NCBI GenBank assembly: GCA_029817715.1
Contig: JARUPY010000470.1
Span: 62,001 to 126,000 of the forward strand
From: Melastoma dodecandrum
Lineage: Eukaryota > Streptophyta > Magnoliopsida > Myrtales > Melastomataceae
Reading direction: 5' to 3'
DNA length: 64,000 nucleotides
Part shown: positions 21,830-32,492 of the stretch, in pieces
How positions within the stretch are numbered: position 1 is the first letter of the stretch
Layout: every line of letters begins with the position of its first letter
Made by a program: the position numbers and the translations under genes
Notes under the pieces: model-generated
What the model saw: the letters and a program-made list of their open reading frames with translations, nothing else
Databases searched by the model: none
Told to the model about the DNA's origin: nothing

Positions 21830-22466
21830 AGGATGGTTATAATCTGATGGCTCATGTCTGACAACTTGCACCCCAAGAGTCGCGCCAGCTCCACTGCCTT
21901 GTTCCACTATCTTTTCAGATCTTGTCAGGAGGAATTAATATATTTCCTTTTCTCATTTTCTTTATTTATGTCCCTTATATTTTATTTCGTTTCCTTTATT
22001 ATATTTTCTATTGATAACCTATATAAGCCCGTGCATTATAAGAGTTGGAAGTAGATTATTCATACTTTTCAACCCAGATTAGACTTTTGTCTTTCTATCC
22101 AAAGGAGTGGATTCTTTTTCGAACCTCATTCTTCATTTGTTAGATTCCCAGTGCAGATTGAGTTGAATGTATCAACCGGTGGTAATGTGTCTGTATCATC
22201 CGTGTCGTCCATCGCCCTCGTTCTTGTTCACAGTTGTTTGTCTGTATCCGTGTGTGACAGGCGAGTTCTATCCGAGTATTCTTTCACGGTGGTGTATCTG
22301 TATCCATGAGAGTTGATCTCAACCTATCATTTTATATCCATCTATTTAGTCATCCGTCTCATCTTCTACCCTTTTGACCATTCCCACGTCACTCCATTCT
22401 GCACCCACAGTGATATTCTCATTGTTTTAGTATTGGAATCATTTATTCCCTACCGTCCCCGTATCA
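21830..22466 (+). repeat. 5' LTR (3' portion) of chromovirus A
   Basis: Related to the LTRs at 31052-31808 and 41395-42150. Shared landmarks are a block with ATCTGATGGCTC../CTTGCA.CCCAAG, CTTTTCAGAT.TTGTC.GG, a T-rich stretch and the TATA box CCTATATAAG (TATATAAG at 22020-22027). The end is placed before the primer-binding site. The 5' boundary is unresolved and may reach about 21240. Confidence 0.65.
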
Positions 22467-22469
22467 TCT

Positions 22470-22481
22470 TAGTATCAGAGC
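22470..22481 (+). other. Primer-binding site of chromovirus A
   Basis: TAGTATCAGAGC differs by one base from TGGTATCAGAGC, complementary to initiator tRNA-Met, the usual primer of this group. Confidence 0.7.
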
Positions 22482-23570
22482 ACACTGTTGTCAATGGCCA
22501 GAAGATTCATATGCGGTATGTTGCTAGACGAAGCACACATTGCTCGGCTTGAGCGGCAAATCGCTAATCTTCAACAACTTTAATCGTTGTGAACCCATAG
22601 TGAATCGCCTTCCCATAGCCAATTAGACAGCGGCGAAGAAGAGAATCCATGGCGTGATGTTTCTCAACGAGGATCGTCACCAAAAAACAAGAGGCCCAGA
22701 AGGAGAGTCCAAACGATAGTGTCCAGATTCCAAAGTTTGAAGGAAACCTCGACCCTAGGGAGTTCATTGATTGGATGCATACGGTCAAACACATCTTTGA
22801 TTGTGAGGAGGTGCCCGAGTATCAAAATGTCAAGATGGCAACGTTATGGTTGAAGAAGTACGTAAGCCTCTGGTGGGAGAACACCAATCATCAACGACAC
22901 AGAGAAGGACGTGATAATATCCGAACGTGGTCAAAAATGAAAAAAAGGCTATGACTGAGAGATTTTTGCCTGAGCACTATCGGCGAGATCTCCATCTCAA
23001 GTTGTAGTCACTTCAACAGATCTCAACGGTGTCGGAGTACACGAGGAAGGTTAAAAACTCTTGCTGTAGTGCGATGTCCAAGAATCCCCCTGGCGAACTA
23101 TTGCGAGGTATCTTCGAGGAGTTAAGCCATAAATTGCGGTTGCTGTAGAATTTCAGCAATATTGGACTTTCAACGACGTTCGAGCGCTTGCCCATAAGGT
23201 TGAGCAGCAGAAAGCGAGAAAGTCTAATACCCGCCCATTTGAGAAGGCTCCGCCTTTCAACAAGGGGAGTAGCTCCCGGACAAAGCCACCGTCGAGGATG
23301 TCAGGGAAAACTCCACCATCGAATACTAGGCTTGAAGCTAAGACCAACGAGCGAGATCCTATTCGTCGTTGTTTCAAATGCCAAGGGATAGGACACGTGG
23401 CGTCGGAGTGTCCCTCAGGGAGAAATGTTTCATCAAAGATTTGTCTGATGAAGAAGAAGAGCTTAATAAGAACATTGATCTTATTTGGGTTCCAGAGGAA
23501 ACCGAGGAGTATCTGAATGAAAGAGAGTTGCTAGTCGACCGCAAGGCCTTGAATGCAACACCAGTTTGAG
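22482..23570 (+). pseudogene. gag: gag of chromovirus A, decayed
   Basis: Readable blocks: IPKFEGNLDPREFIDWM-like, KYVSLWWENTN, then after frame changes the zinc knuckle CFKCQGIGHVASEC (about 23370). The same Gag is in chromovirus B. Several stops and indels, including near 22950 and 23010. Confidence 0.75.
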
Positions 23571-23860
23571 AGGAGAACTAACGTGAGTGCATCTTTCATA
23601 CCAAATGTACTGTGAAGGATAAAGTTTGTTTGGTGATTGAAGACAGCAGGGGTTACTCCAACACGGTCTATAGAACCGTGATAGAAAAGCTCAAGTTGCC
23701 CGTAGCAACACATCCGCACCCTTATCGCCCACAATGGCTCAACAAGGACAGTGATGTTCGTGTGGCACAACAAGCGCAAGTTCCTTTCTCGATTGGGAAA
23801 AGCTACATGGATGAGTCATTTGCTATGTTATTCCTATGGATACAAATCATTTGCTCCTAG
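23571..23860 (+). pseudogene. Protease region of chromovirus A
   Basis: The active-site segment reads LVIEDSRGYSNTVYRTVIEK, where chromovirus B keeps VDSGSCTNVAS, so the catalytic DSGS is destroyed here (DSRG). LPVATHPHPYRPQWLNKD follows. The frame ends at 23860. Confidence 0.7.
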
Positions 23861-24039
23861 GAAGGCCGTGGCAGTTCGATCAACGGGCACAACATGACGA
23901 GTATCATAATACCTATTCCATCAGCGTCCACGAGAAAAAAATTATTCTGATACCTTTAACCGCTTCGCAGGTGAAGTACCTATCAACCGGTCGCCTACTC
24001 AAGTAATAAATGAATGTTGTTGATTCGGGCGATGCGTGG

Positions 24040-25550
24040 AAGCAATAATGTTTACTTCTTAGTCCTGGTTGAAGCAACCCATGATCAATCTTTGGAACAT
24101 CCACGTGCGGAAGCTTTAACCAAGGAGTTTAAAGATGTGTTCCCGGAGAAGTTACCTATTGAACTACCACCCTTGCGAGGTATACAACACCAGATTGATT
24201 TGGTTCCAGGATCTTCCTATCCAACCGACTAGCTTATCGATATAATCCCGAGGAAGCGAAGGAACTTCAAAGGCAGGTCGATGAGTTACTAGAGAAAGGT
24301 TCGGTACGAGAGAGCTTGAGCCCTTGCTCAGTTCCAGCTATATTGGTACCAAATAAAGATGACACTTGGAGAATGTGCATGGATGGTCGAGCGATCAATA
24401 AGATCACGGTAAAATATTAATTTCCTATCCTTCGACTACATGACATGTTGGATGAGTTGCATGGAACGTGGGTATTTTCAAAAGTAGACTTGTGAAGTAG
24501 CTACCACCATATCCGAAGGAAGGAAGGTGACAAGTTTAAAATGGATTTCAAAACCAAGTACGGGCTGTACAAATGGTTGGTGATGCCCTTTGGTTTGTCT
24601 AACGTGCCCAGCACATTCATGTGACTAATGACCCATGTCTTGCGACCATTAATGGGGAAGTTAATGGTTGTCTACTAAAACGACATTATCATCTACAGTT
24701 ACAGTCTCGAAGAGCATGTTGAGCACTTTCGCAGTGTTTCACACGCTTCGTGATGAGAAGTTGTACGGGAATCTCAAGGAGTGTGAGTTCTTCCAACCCA
24801 GTGTAGTATTCTTTGGTTTTGTAGTGTCAAGCGAAGGAATCAAGGTTGATGAAAGCAAGATCAAAGCGATCAAAGAGTGGCCAGTGCCAAGGAGTTTCAA
24901 CGTCGTTTGTAGCTTCCATGGTTTAGCGTCGTTCTAAGGAGATTAATTCGAGGTTTCAGCTCGATCGCAGACCCCGTCACAGAGTGTCTTAAAGGAGACA
25001 AGTTTGAGTGGACTTCAGCCACACAAGCTAGTTTCGAACGACTAAAAGAGTGTCTAAGCGAAGCACCCATTCTCGCCTTACCTGACTTTGCGAGGTTGAT
25101 CGACGTCAAATGCGACACATCCGGAGTTGGAATAGGAGGAGTGTTGATGTAGGAAGGGAGACCCATCGTTTGCTTCAGCGAAGAGCTCAATGGGGTGAAA
25201 CTCAACTTCTCAAGGTACGACAAGGAGTTCTTAGCTATCGTTCGAGTATTGGAGACATGGAGCCACAACCTGCTGCCTTGAGAGTTCGTGCTACACATCG
25301 ACCATGAAGCTCTCAAATACATCAAGAGTCAGTATAAGCTTAGCCGAACACATGCCAAATGGGTAGCGTTCCTTCAATCTTTCACTTTGGTGCTCAAGCA
25401 CAAACTAGGAGCGAAGAATGTAGTTGTGAATGCCCTTTCGAGGAAGACGGTTTTGCTGTCCACAATGAAGACCAAGCTCATTGGTTTCGAGTACCTAAAG
25501 GATCTGCTATATATGGGCGATGAGGATTTTAGAGAATTCTTCGCCTAATG
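24040..25550 (+). pseudogene. pol: RT and RNase H of chromovirus A, decayed
   Basis: RT blocks: [49 protein letters not shown], and the catalytic box as VVY-stop-ND-IIIYS (24673-24684). RNase [57 protein letters not shown]. Internal stops occur at the catalytic tyrosine's neighbour, after VDL, in SF-stop-RRLIRGF and elsewhere, plus frameshifts near 24720. This is a Ty3/gypsy chromovirus; I cannot fix the clade. Confidence 0.85.
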
Positions 25551-26020
25551 CACCACTCAGGCGATTGATCGATTCCACCAGATGAATGGATTTCTCTTTC
25601 GCGACTCTAAGTTATGCGATCTAAGGAGTTTGACGCAAGAACTACTCATTTGAGAAGTCCATGGAGGAGGAATCGCTGGATTTTTGGACTTGACAAGACA
25701 TTGTCGATGCTTTAGGAGAATTCCTATTGGTTTCAAATGGAGAAGTAAGTGAGGAGTCTTATCTCGAGATGTGCTATCTGCCACCAGGTAAAGAGCAACC
25801 CAACCCAAGGATTGTATACTCCACTTCATATTCCCGAGCGACCATGAAAACTTGTGAGTATGGATTTTGTGTTGGGATTACCTAGGACGTAGCGAATGAA
25901 GGATTCGATCATGGTTGTGGTCGATAGATTCTCGAAGATGGCACACTTCGTTCCATGTCAAAAGACGGACCATGCAACCAACATAGCGGATTTATATTTT
26001 CGAAAAGTGCTAAGGTTGCA
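25551..26020 (+). pseudogene. Integrase fragment of chromovirus A
   Basis: After several stops the integrase core start is readable: [20 protein letters not shown] and [17 protein letters not shown] (25896-26020). The sequence then switches in frame to copia RT, so the second Asp and Glu of the DDE core, the C-terminal domain and the 3' LTR are gone. Confidence 0.85.
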
Positions 26021-26904
26021 AGGGGAAGTACTGCTCTTCGAGGATAATGAACCGTCGAATTATGAGGAAGCAATCACTTCAAATGATTCTGGAAAATGGC
26101 TAGAAGCCATGAAATCAGAGATGGACTCCATGTATACCGACCAAATTTGGGAGTTGGTCGATGCGCCAGTTGGGGTAAAACCCATAGGGAGCAAGTGGAT
26201 CTTCAAGAAGAAGATTGACATGGAAGGGAATATAAGTACCTATAAAGCAAGGCTTGTGGCCAAGGATTTCACTCAACGTCAAGGAATTGACGATGATGAA
26301 ACATTTTCACTGGTTGCAATGCTTAAGTCCATTAGAGTTTTGCTTGCGATAACACCTTGCAAATATCACGAGAATTGGCAAATGGTTGTAAAATCCACTT
26401 TTCTGAATGGAAAGTTACATGGGGTAGTATTTATTGTATAACCTCCCGGTTTCATTGCATCCTAGGATACAGATAAAGTATGTAAGCTCAAGTTATCCAT
26501 TTATAGGCTAAAGCAAGCATCTTGGAGTTAGAAACTGCGATTTGACGAAGCGGTCCAAGAATTTGGTAATGTCAAAGGAAGCGGTGTGGATCAAGAACTT
26601 CATAAGCGGAGCATGAAGTGTTTCTAGGAATTGTTGACCCAGTGTCATTGTACTGCGACAACAATGCGACCATAACACAGGCTAAAGAGCCGAGGTCACA
26701 CCAACGATCCAAGCACGCACTGCAGAAATATCACATCCTCCGAGAGATTGTTCGGAGGGGTGACGTGTTGGTTAGCAGAGTTGATACGAGCGAGAATATC
26801 GCATACCCACTCACAAAGGCCTTACCTCTGTAGAAAGATGAGACCCATGTGAGGAGCCTAGGACTTCGAGTCTATAGTGCTTGGCAATAGTGCAAGTGGG
26901 AGAT
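26021..26904 (+). pseudogene. Copia reverse transcriptase / RNase H, 5'-truncated and internally deleted
   Basis: From 26021: [68 protein letters not shown]. The frame stops at 26441. Near 26571 it jumps from RFDEAVQEFG to a segment equivalent to [11 protein letters not shown], so the YVDD half of RT is deleted. RNase H follows ([40 protein letters not shown]). A purine-rich tract before 26905 precedes the LTR. It is the same family as the minus-strand copia at 58-63 kb. Confidence 0.85.
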
Positions 26905-27990
26905 TGTTAGTGTGTGCACTTATTTGTCAAGACACTTTATTGTATTTGTGGGAAAATAATTAATAAATGCGAGTTTGTCATTGATTATTTCACCTTTCTG
27001 CATGTAAATTATTAATGATAAATTCACACAGGTTAATGATTATATTAATCTGAAATAGTCCACGATCAGATAGATGCTTATAGGAGACATGGACATCCAG
27101 ATCATCGCTATGTATAACTGAGGTCAAGATAGACCGGGGGATAGTGTATGTAAGTTATACTTAAGGGCACCCTGAGATTAGGGATACATGACACGACCCG
27201 TTTTAAGAGGATACGGAAGATAAAACATCATTGGTCAATCCTCTTTATGGACGTGTAACTAGTCTTTTGACTTGAGACCTTTATTTATTCTATGTGCAGA
27301 GTTTGTATACTTTGACGTCTTTAAAAGGAGTCTTTAACCGGATTGTGAGTAATATGATTGTTGGGTGTGTGACAAAGCGTAGAGAGAATAGAGTTGAGTC
27401 AATATAGGATTAGAGAGTTGACATCTAGGCTACTTGATAAAGATATTAGTAACTCTAAACTCCCTGGCCATGGGAGGAATGTTTTCCATTCAAGAAAGTT
27501 TATTATATCTTGATAATCAAGTAAAACAATTAATTTGGTGATGATGTATCTTATGTCGAATTAATTGGGATGTTGGCTAGATGAAGAGATTGAATTACAT
27601 AGTAATCGGTTCATAATGGTTTATGATTTATCATCGTTATCATAACATGTTGGATGACTACAAATAGTTGCTAGACGGTTACCTATATGGATTTACACTG
27701 CCTTTGTGTTTAGGACCTAGAAGGTCGCACGCATAGTACGTCAACATGAACATTTATTATTTATTTGATACTAAATATTATTTCAGAATTATAATTAATT
27801 GGATGATTAATTTATTCTGAAATATCGAAAGAAAAAATAGACATAAATCGAATATGAATTTATTCGGGTCAATTTATGTTAATGTTGAAATAGTCTGACA
27901 ATTAATTTAATGATAGTTAAATGTTATTCCAATTATTGATTATTTGAGTACTGAGTAAAAAATATGCAAAATAATTATTTAAATGATTAA
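26905..27990 (+). repeat. 3' LTR of the truncated copia element
   Basis: Begins TGTTAGTGTGTGCA directly after the polypurine tract AAGTGGGAGAT. It is clearly related along several hundred bases to 59954-59000 read on the minus strand (shared CAAGACACTTT, ACACGACCCGTTT, CTTGAGACCTTTATTTATTC, TAGACGGTTACCT). The 3' end is not sharp; similarity fades by about 27850-27990. Confidence 0.75.
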
Positions 27991-28068
27991 ATAAGGATTA
28001 GTATTAATCTCCAATTAAGGATTTTAACCCGTTTTCTTTTTACCCGCAGCGGAATTAAGCTTCTATAA

Positions 28069-28775
28069 AATTGAGCCTGTAAGGTTCTGTAAGACAGAAC
28101 GTTTGATTGTGCTCGCAAATTTGTTTGATAGACACAAGGATTTTTATAGTGGTTCAGCAAATTGGTTACGTCCACTCTTCACCCAGATATTTGGATGGTT
28201 TCCACTCTAATGTATCTTAGTACAAGTTACACAAATGATAGCAACTAAAATCAGACCCGTAGGTTCTGTACACTAGAGACTTGAGTGGCAGAGCACAGAC
28301 GAGAAGGTTCTGTACCATAGAGTGTTGTTACGAAGCACAAACCCGAAGGTTCTGTACTATAGTAACTTAGGCACAATACAGACCAGAAGGTTTTGTATCG
28401 AAGTAGGTTAGGCACAACACAGACCAGAAGGTTCTGTGTCGAAGAAGATAAGGCACAATACAGACCAGAAGGTTCTGTATCGAATGTGTTAACCTTCTAT
28501 AGCACAGATTAAGAGATTCTGTACTAAAGATGTTAACCTTCTATAGAACAGATCCAAGGATTCTGTTTTATAGAAAGTATAGCACAGACCGTAAGGTTCT
28601 GTACCAAGTATGTCAATCTACAACAGAAGGTTTTGTATAGGAAAATGACTTAGTTGTGAAGCACATATCTAAACCAAGAGTAGTCGACCTTCTACTGAAC
28701 AGACCGTAAGGTTCTGTAGCAAAAGTGATAAGGAAAATGTATGCACAGACCCGTAGGGTTCTGTACTACAAGGAG
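28069..28775. repeat. Degenerate tandem array, about 40-45-bp units, core AGAAGGTTCTGTA
   Basis: About a dozen units of the form CACAGACC.GAAGGTTCTGTA spread over 700 bp. The three units at about 28378-28490 are the most similar. The core CAGAAGGTTCTG is an imperfect palindrome and contains the GAAnnTTC arrangement of heat-shock elements in four units exactly. Confidence 0.8.
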
Positions 28776-28783
28776 TTGCACAT

Positions 28784-29290
28784 GTGAGTGTGACTAACAA
28801 AGGTAACCAAATTGCGCAATCCTTAAGGAAAACGACTTCGTGGCGTACTCCATGCGAGCACGTAGCGGACCCTACGCAAGCGAACAACAACCTCTGTTCA
28901 AGGATGGATTTTCCCTCCGGCGGCTCCACACGACCTGCACGATCTCCTCGAGATAGCGACTATGTGGCGTACCCCACACAAGCACGTAGCATACCCTACG
29001 CAAGCACGCAGCAGACCCTGCGCAAGCACGCGGCAACCCCACGCAAGCAGAGGGCAGCCTCCGTCCAAGGTTCCTGCACACAGAGCTCTACACAACAAAA
29101 GCTGGTTAGTCCCTCACCTTCTGTGCTCCTGGGGTTTTGCCCTTCTCTCCGACCCGCTGCACGGTGCCTACGTCGACACGCTTCCAACAACGTCTCCTGC
29201 AGCTTCCCACCGAGTCCCTCATGGCCCCCGAGTCACTATCCCAAAAGGTTTCACCGACGATGCAGCCTTCCGTTGCTAGTGCTCCTCGTG
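28784..29290. repeat. GC-rich stretch with 21-22-bp short tandem repeats
   Basis: Units with ACGCAAGCACGCAGCAGACCCT repeat at about 28960-29050, with a related pair at 28845-28890. Open frames on both strands (for example plus 28784-29293) arise from the repeat and have no protein family features, so no gene is called. Confidence 0.6.
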
Positions 29291-29415
29291 TGACTAACTC
29301 GAACGAATGAAAGAACTAAAGAAAGTTCAAGCACAGCTCTCTCTCTGAATAGAATGGGATGGGAGAAAAGAATTTGTTGTATCGTGTTGTCTCTTTTTAA
29401 TGGGAGAGGGCGTGG

Positions 29416-29424
29416 CTATTTATA
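29416..29424 (-). promoter_or_regulatory. TATA box of the minus-strand LTR-like block
   Basis: TATAAATAG on the minus strand, followed at about 30-100 bp by a GA-rich leader ending near 29290. Confidence 0.4.
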
Positions 29425-30129
29425 CATAAAGCCTAAGAAGAAAATACAAATGGAAAAAGATAAAACGAAATCTGCAAAACAAGAAATTAAAAGTTAGTTT
29501 ACAAAATAGATAAAATGATATACACGTGCATGCATTCAGCAAGGAAGATAATCATATCAAAATAAAATAAAAATATGATAGTTTCCCTAAATAATGCAGC
29601 ACAGAAGGTATCGCAGAAGGTTCTGCTCGATAACCTTCTGCAGATGGAAATAATCGTTGATTTACTTCCATATGGATTAAGTTTAATTCCATCCTGTTAA
29701 AGACACGTAGTAAGATGTATCTAGACAGGTGGTAGTGATATGTTTGCAAATAACGTTCATGTAGATGTCGTAAGAGCTTACAGAAGCTTGTAGACCAATC
29801 AACAGAACATTTCCATATATAGAAGAAACATTTCCTTTCATAAGAAATATGATCTCTAATATAATTATTTGGAAACCAAATCAATATATTTCGACCACAT
29901 AATCATCTAGATTGAAAATATTATGTTTCATAATTAAATAATTATCAACTAATCATTTAATTACGAAAATAATTCATACACAAAGTCCTCAACATGAGAA
30001 GCTTATGTAGAATAGAATGTTTATCCTTCTGTAGTACAGAGGGTCAGGCTTATCATCAAAACCAAGAATGTTCGACCTTCTATGGTACAGAGGTCTGGTT
30101 CATCATCAAAACCTTTTCCAACACAATCC

Positions 30130-30470
30130 AATTAAAAAGACATCTTATTTAAATTAGGCAAAAAATAGTCTCAATTACAAGCCAATTTCATTTGTGACTA
30201 CAACTTTATTTTTTAATCTTTTGTAGCACCGATATTGTTTTGTTTATGACCTTATTATGACGGCATGCATCTACGTGGCTTAACGGAATGCCTTTCTTCG
30301 TACGTAGTTGAGTGACCTAAATTTAAAAAGTGCACTATAATATTGCATCATTAAGTTCTCTAACTCTAAAAATTTAATCCAAGTTCAGGATGGATTATTA
30401 CATATTCATACTTTGTCTAACGAACCTGGACGGGAACCGTTATTTTGTTCGCCTTCTCCCGAACAACACC
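30130..30470. other. AT-rich DNA
   Basis: No feature recognised between the LTR-like block and the acyltransferase relic. Confidence 0.5.
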
Positions 30471-30477
30471 CCAGATA

Positions 30478-31050
30478 TTACAGTCGCGAGACCACATACT
30501 TGTATTTGTCGGCTGGACCGTTCTTCTTGTCTCCCCCAAGGGCCGCATTAAGCTCGCCTTCAAAGCGGTCCGTGGTGGCCGCGGGCAGGCACATAGGCAC
30601 AACCATCCCCTCCTCCCCTTTCCCGTTCTTATATGGTATGTAGAAGCTCAAAGTCCCTGGTATGGCCCCGATCCCCCCTATTGCAGGCCCACTGTATATG
30701 GGCTTATCCCATCCGAAATCTATATCCACGGGCCTTACCTTCACCAAGTCTGACGCAATGAAGCTCCTCACCACTGTGAAATGAGGCCTCCCCCTGGCCA
30801 CCAGAAGGTCCAGCACAGACTTCACGTATTCTCCCATTGCGCAGGCCTTCGCCTTCTTGATCAGATCAAGGGCGTAGGCCAGAGGATTCGTGGAAAGCTT
30901 CCCTGCTGTTGTGATTGCCGTAGGGAAGACTATCGCGTTACCATAGTATCCCTTCGGGAGGGGGGAGTTGAGCCTGTTTCAGCAATTGACAATGCAGAGC
31001 ATGCACATCTCCTCTCCCGGGTCAGGGTCTAGCGCGATCGTCCCTGAGGC
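30478..31050 (-). pseudogene. BAHD acyltransferase (benzoyl/acetyl-CoA alcohol acyltransferase-like), 3' part
   Basis: BAHD enzymes transfer acyl groups from CoA to alcohols in the cytosol. Minus-strand blocks in order: TIALDPDPGEEMCMLCIVN, then TGA at 30979-30981, PLPKGYYGNAIVFPTAITTA, GRPHFTVVRSF, VDIDFGWDKPIY (the structural DFGWG motif with the last Gly changed to Asp, 30706-30720), GAIPGTLSFYIPYKN and a C-terminal MVVPMCLPAATTDRFEGEL. The match resembles alcohol O-benzoyltransferase / HSR201-like members. The HXXXD catalytic half is absent: the sequence runs into a chromovirus LTR at about 31052. Truncated pseudogene. Confidence 0.88.
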
Positions 31051-31051
31051 A

Positions 31052-31808
31052 TGGTTTGTCAGAAGACGAAATGTGTTGAACAGTTCTTGAGGCCCCACAT
31101 CCCGTGAATTTTTCTTTTCCATGCGTTTATGTAGAAATTGACAGAATCAGGGTAATTACGGGTCTCTTCATTTTTTATTAATTTTTGGATAGGATACGAT
31201 ACTCTTCCTCGGGCTAACAATTAGCAATTGACTTGTCCAACAAACCCAGGATTGATAAGTCAAAATTGGTAGCGAATTTATGTAAGTGGCTAGCCTTGAT
31301 GAGGGTATTTATGTAAGTCAAAATCGACTGTCTTCCATGTTTGATGAGAGTTTGCCAAGTCGGGATCTACTCGAGAGGAACATTCGAGATAAAAAGTACC
31401 TTCATGGTGCTTAAGCACCTCAACTCGAGAAGACATGAGTCGTCTCAAAATCTATCCCAACTCGAGACCCAGGAACTCGAGAACGCACAAGGTTGGTTTC
31501 GGAGACAACTCGAGCGATGGGCGAAGGAAGCTGAAGTGACGAGAAACTCAAGAGGCGGTTACGGTCTGATAGCTCCAATCTGATAACATGCAGCCCAAGG
31601 TCGCACCTGCTCCACTAGCATACCCCCCAGCTTTTCAGATTTTGTCGGGGGAAATAATATGTTCCCTTTCTTATCTTCTGCTTTTACTTCAGTATCTTTG
31701 TTTCGTTTTCCTGATTGTCTTTTATTGGACAACCTATATAAGTCCTTGCAATGTAACCCAGAAAAAACAACTTATCTTGAATTCAGAAGTTTAATTCAAG
31801 AAACTCTT
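31052..31808 (+). repeat. 5' LTR of chromovirus B
   Basis: Collinear with 41395-42150 over its whole length, with closely matched TATA spacing (TATATAAG 31735-31742 versus 42079-42086). Similarity starts with TGGTTTGTC right where the acyltransferase ends. The LTR probably extends a little beyond 31808, where the 3' copy is truncated. The shared open frame (31341-31583 and 41683-41925) is U3 sequence without family features. Confidence 0.8.
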
Positions 31809-31869
31809 TGAGTTTTTTGAGGATTCCGTATGTGACGAGATTACCTGAGCGTTCATTACATCAGTGGTG

Positions 31870-32487
31870 CGTAGCTGTATCCGATCATGGTGTTGACCCC
31901 GAGTCCAAATACGATGGTGTTGTTACTGTATCCGTACGCGGTCTGGGCAGGACGCGTCCATTCTTCGGTGGTGGATGACTTAAGTGACGATTAGCATTCG
32001 AGGAGGAGTCGCAGGGAGCGACAGCCCGCTCGACCTGGTAATATCCATTTGGACATCCTTGAATTTGAAGGAAAGCTAGATATAGAAGAGTTCATTGACT
32101 GGCTTTAGTTGATAGAGCGAATATTTGAGTATGAGGAAATCTCGGAAGATCGACAAGTGATGGGACCAGCTCTACGACTCCGTAAATATGCGAATCTATG
32201 GTGGGAGAACCTTAACCGTCAGCGTTGAAGAGAAGGAAGGGAGAAGATTCGCTCATGGGAAATGTTGAGGCGAGCGATGAGGAAGCAATTTCTTCCTGAG
32301 CGATACAGGCAAGAACTATTCCTCAGGCTGACTCATTACAACAAATATCGAGTGTACCAGTGTATACTCACGAGTTCGAGAAGTTAATGATACATAGCGA
32401 GTTATCGAAACTTTCCGAGCAGACTAACGCCAGGTACCAAAGAAGATTGAAACAACACGTCACCAATGCAGTGGAACTTCAACCCTG
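31870..32487 (+). pseudogene. gag: gag N-terminal half of chromovirus B
   Basis: Readable: LEFEGKLDIEEFIDWL, LRKYANLWWENLNRQR, RAMRKQFLPERYRQEL and VTNAVELQPCW at the point where foreign sequence begins (32493). Stops occur within the first two blocks. The second half of gag continues at 33790. Confidence 0.75.
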
Positions 32488-32492
32488 TTGGA

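Larger units (their letters stand above)
28030..30123 (-). mobile_element. Possible large solo LTR or LTR-like block, minus strand
   Basis: The minus strand begins TGTTGGAAAAGG at 30123 and has a TATA box (TATAAATAG, 29416-29424) followed by a transcript-leader-like stretch. A long repeat-rich region follows, ending near AATTCCGCTGCGGG (about 28040), a motif common near copia LTR ends. The same GGTTCTGT/ACAGA.C motif occurs at both ends (30010-30100, 29600-29640 and 28069-28775), supporting one unit. No internal region, partner LTR or certain target duplication was found. Confidence 0.4.

Noticed and set aside
28069..28775. The repeated array as a CRISPR
   Set aside because: Units are degenerate, there are no constant repeats with unique spacers, no cas genes, and the DNA is from a plant.
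28784..29293. 169-codon frame as a host protein
   Set aside because: It is made of 21-22-bp repeats, is open in several frames on both strands, and has no domain features.
31341..31583. Frame repeated at 41683-41925 as a conserved small protein
   Set aside because: It is the U3 part of the chromovirus B LTR present twice, lies upstream of the TATA box, and shows no sign of coding selection.
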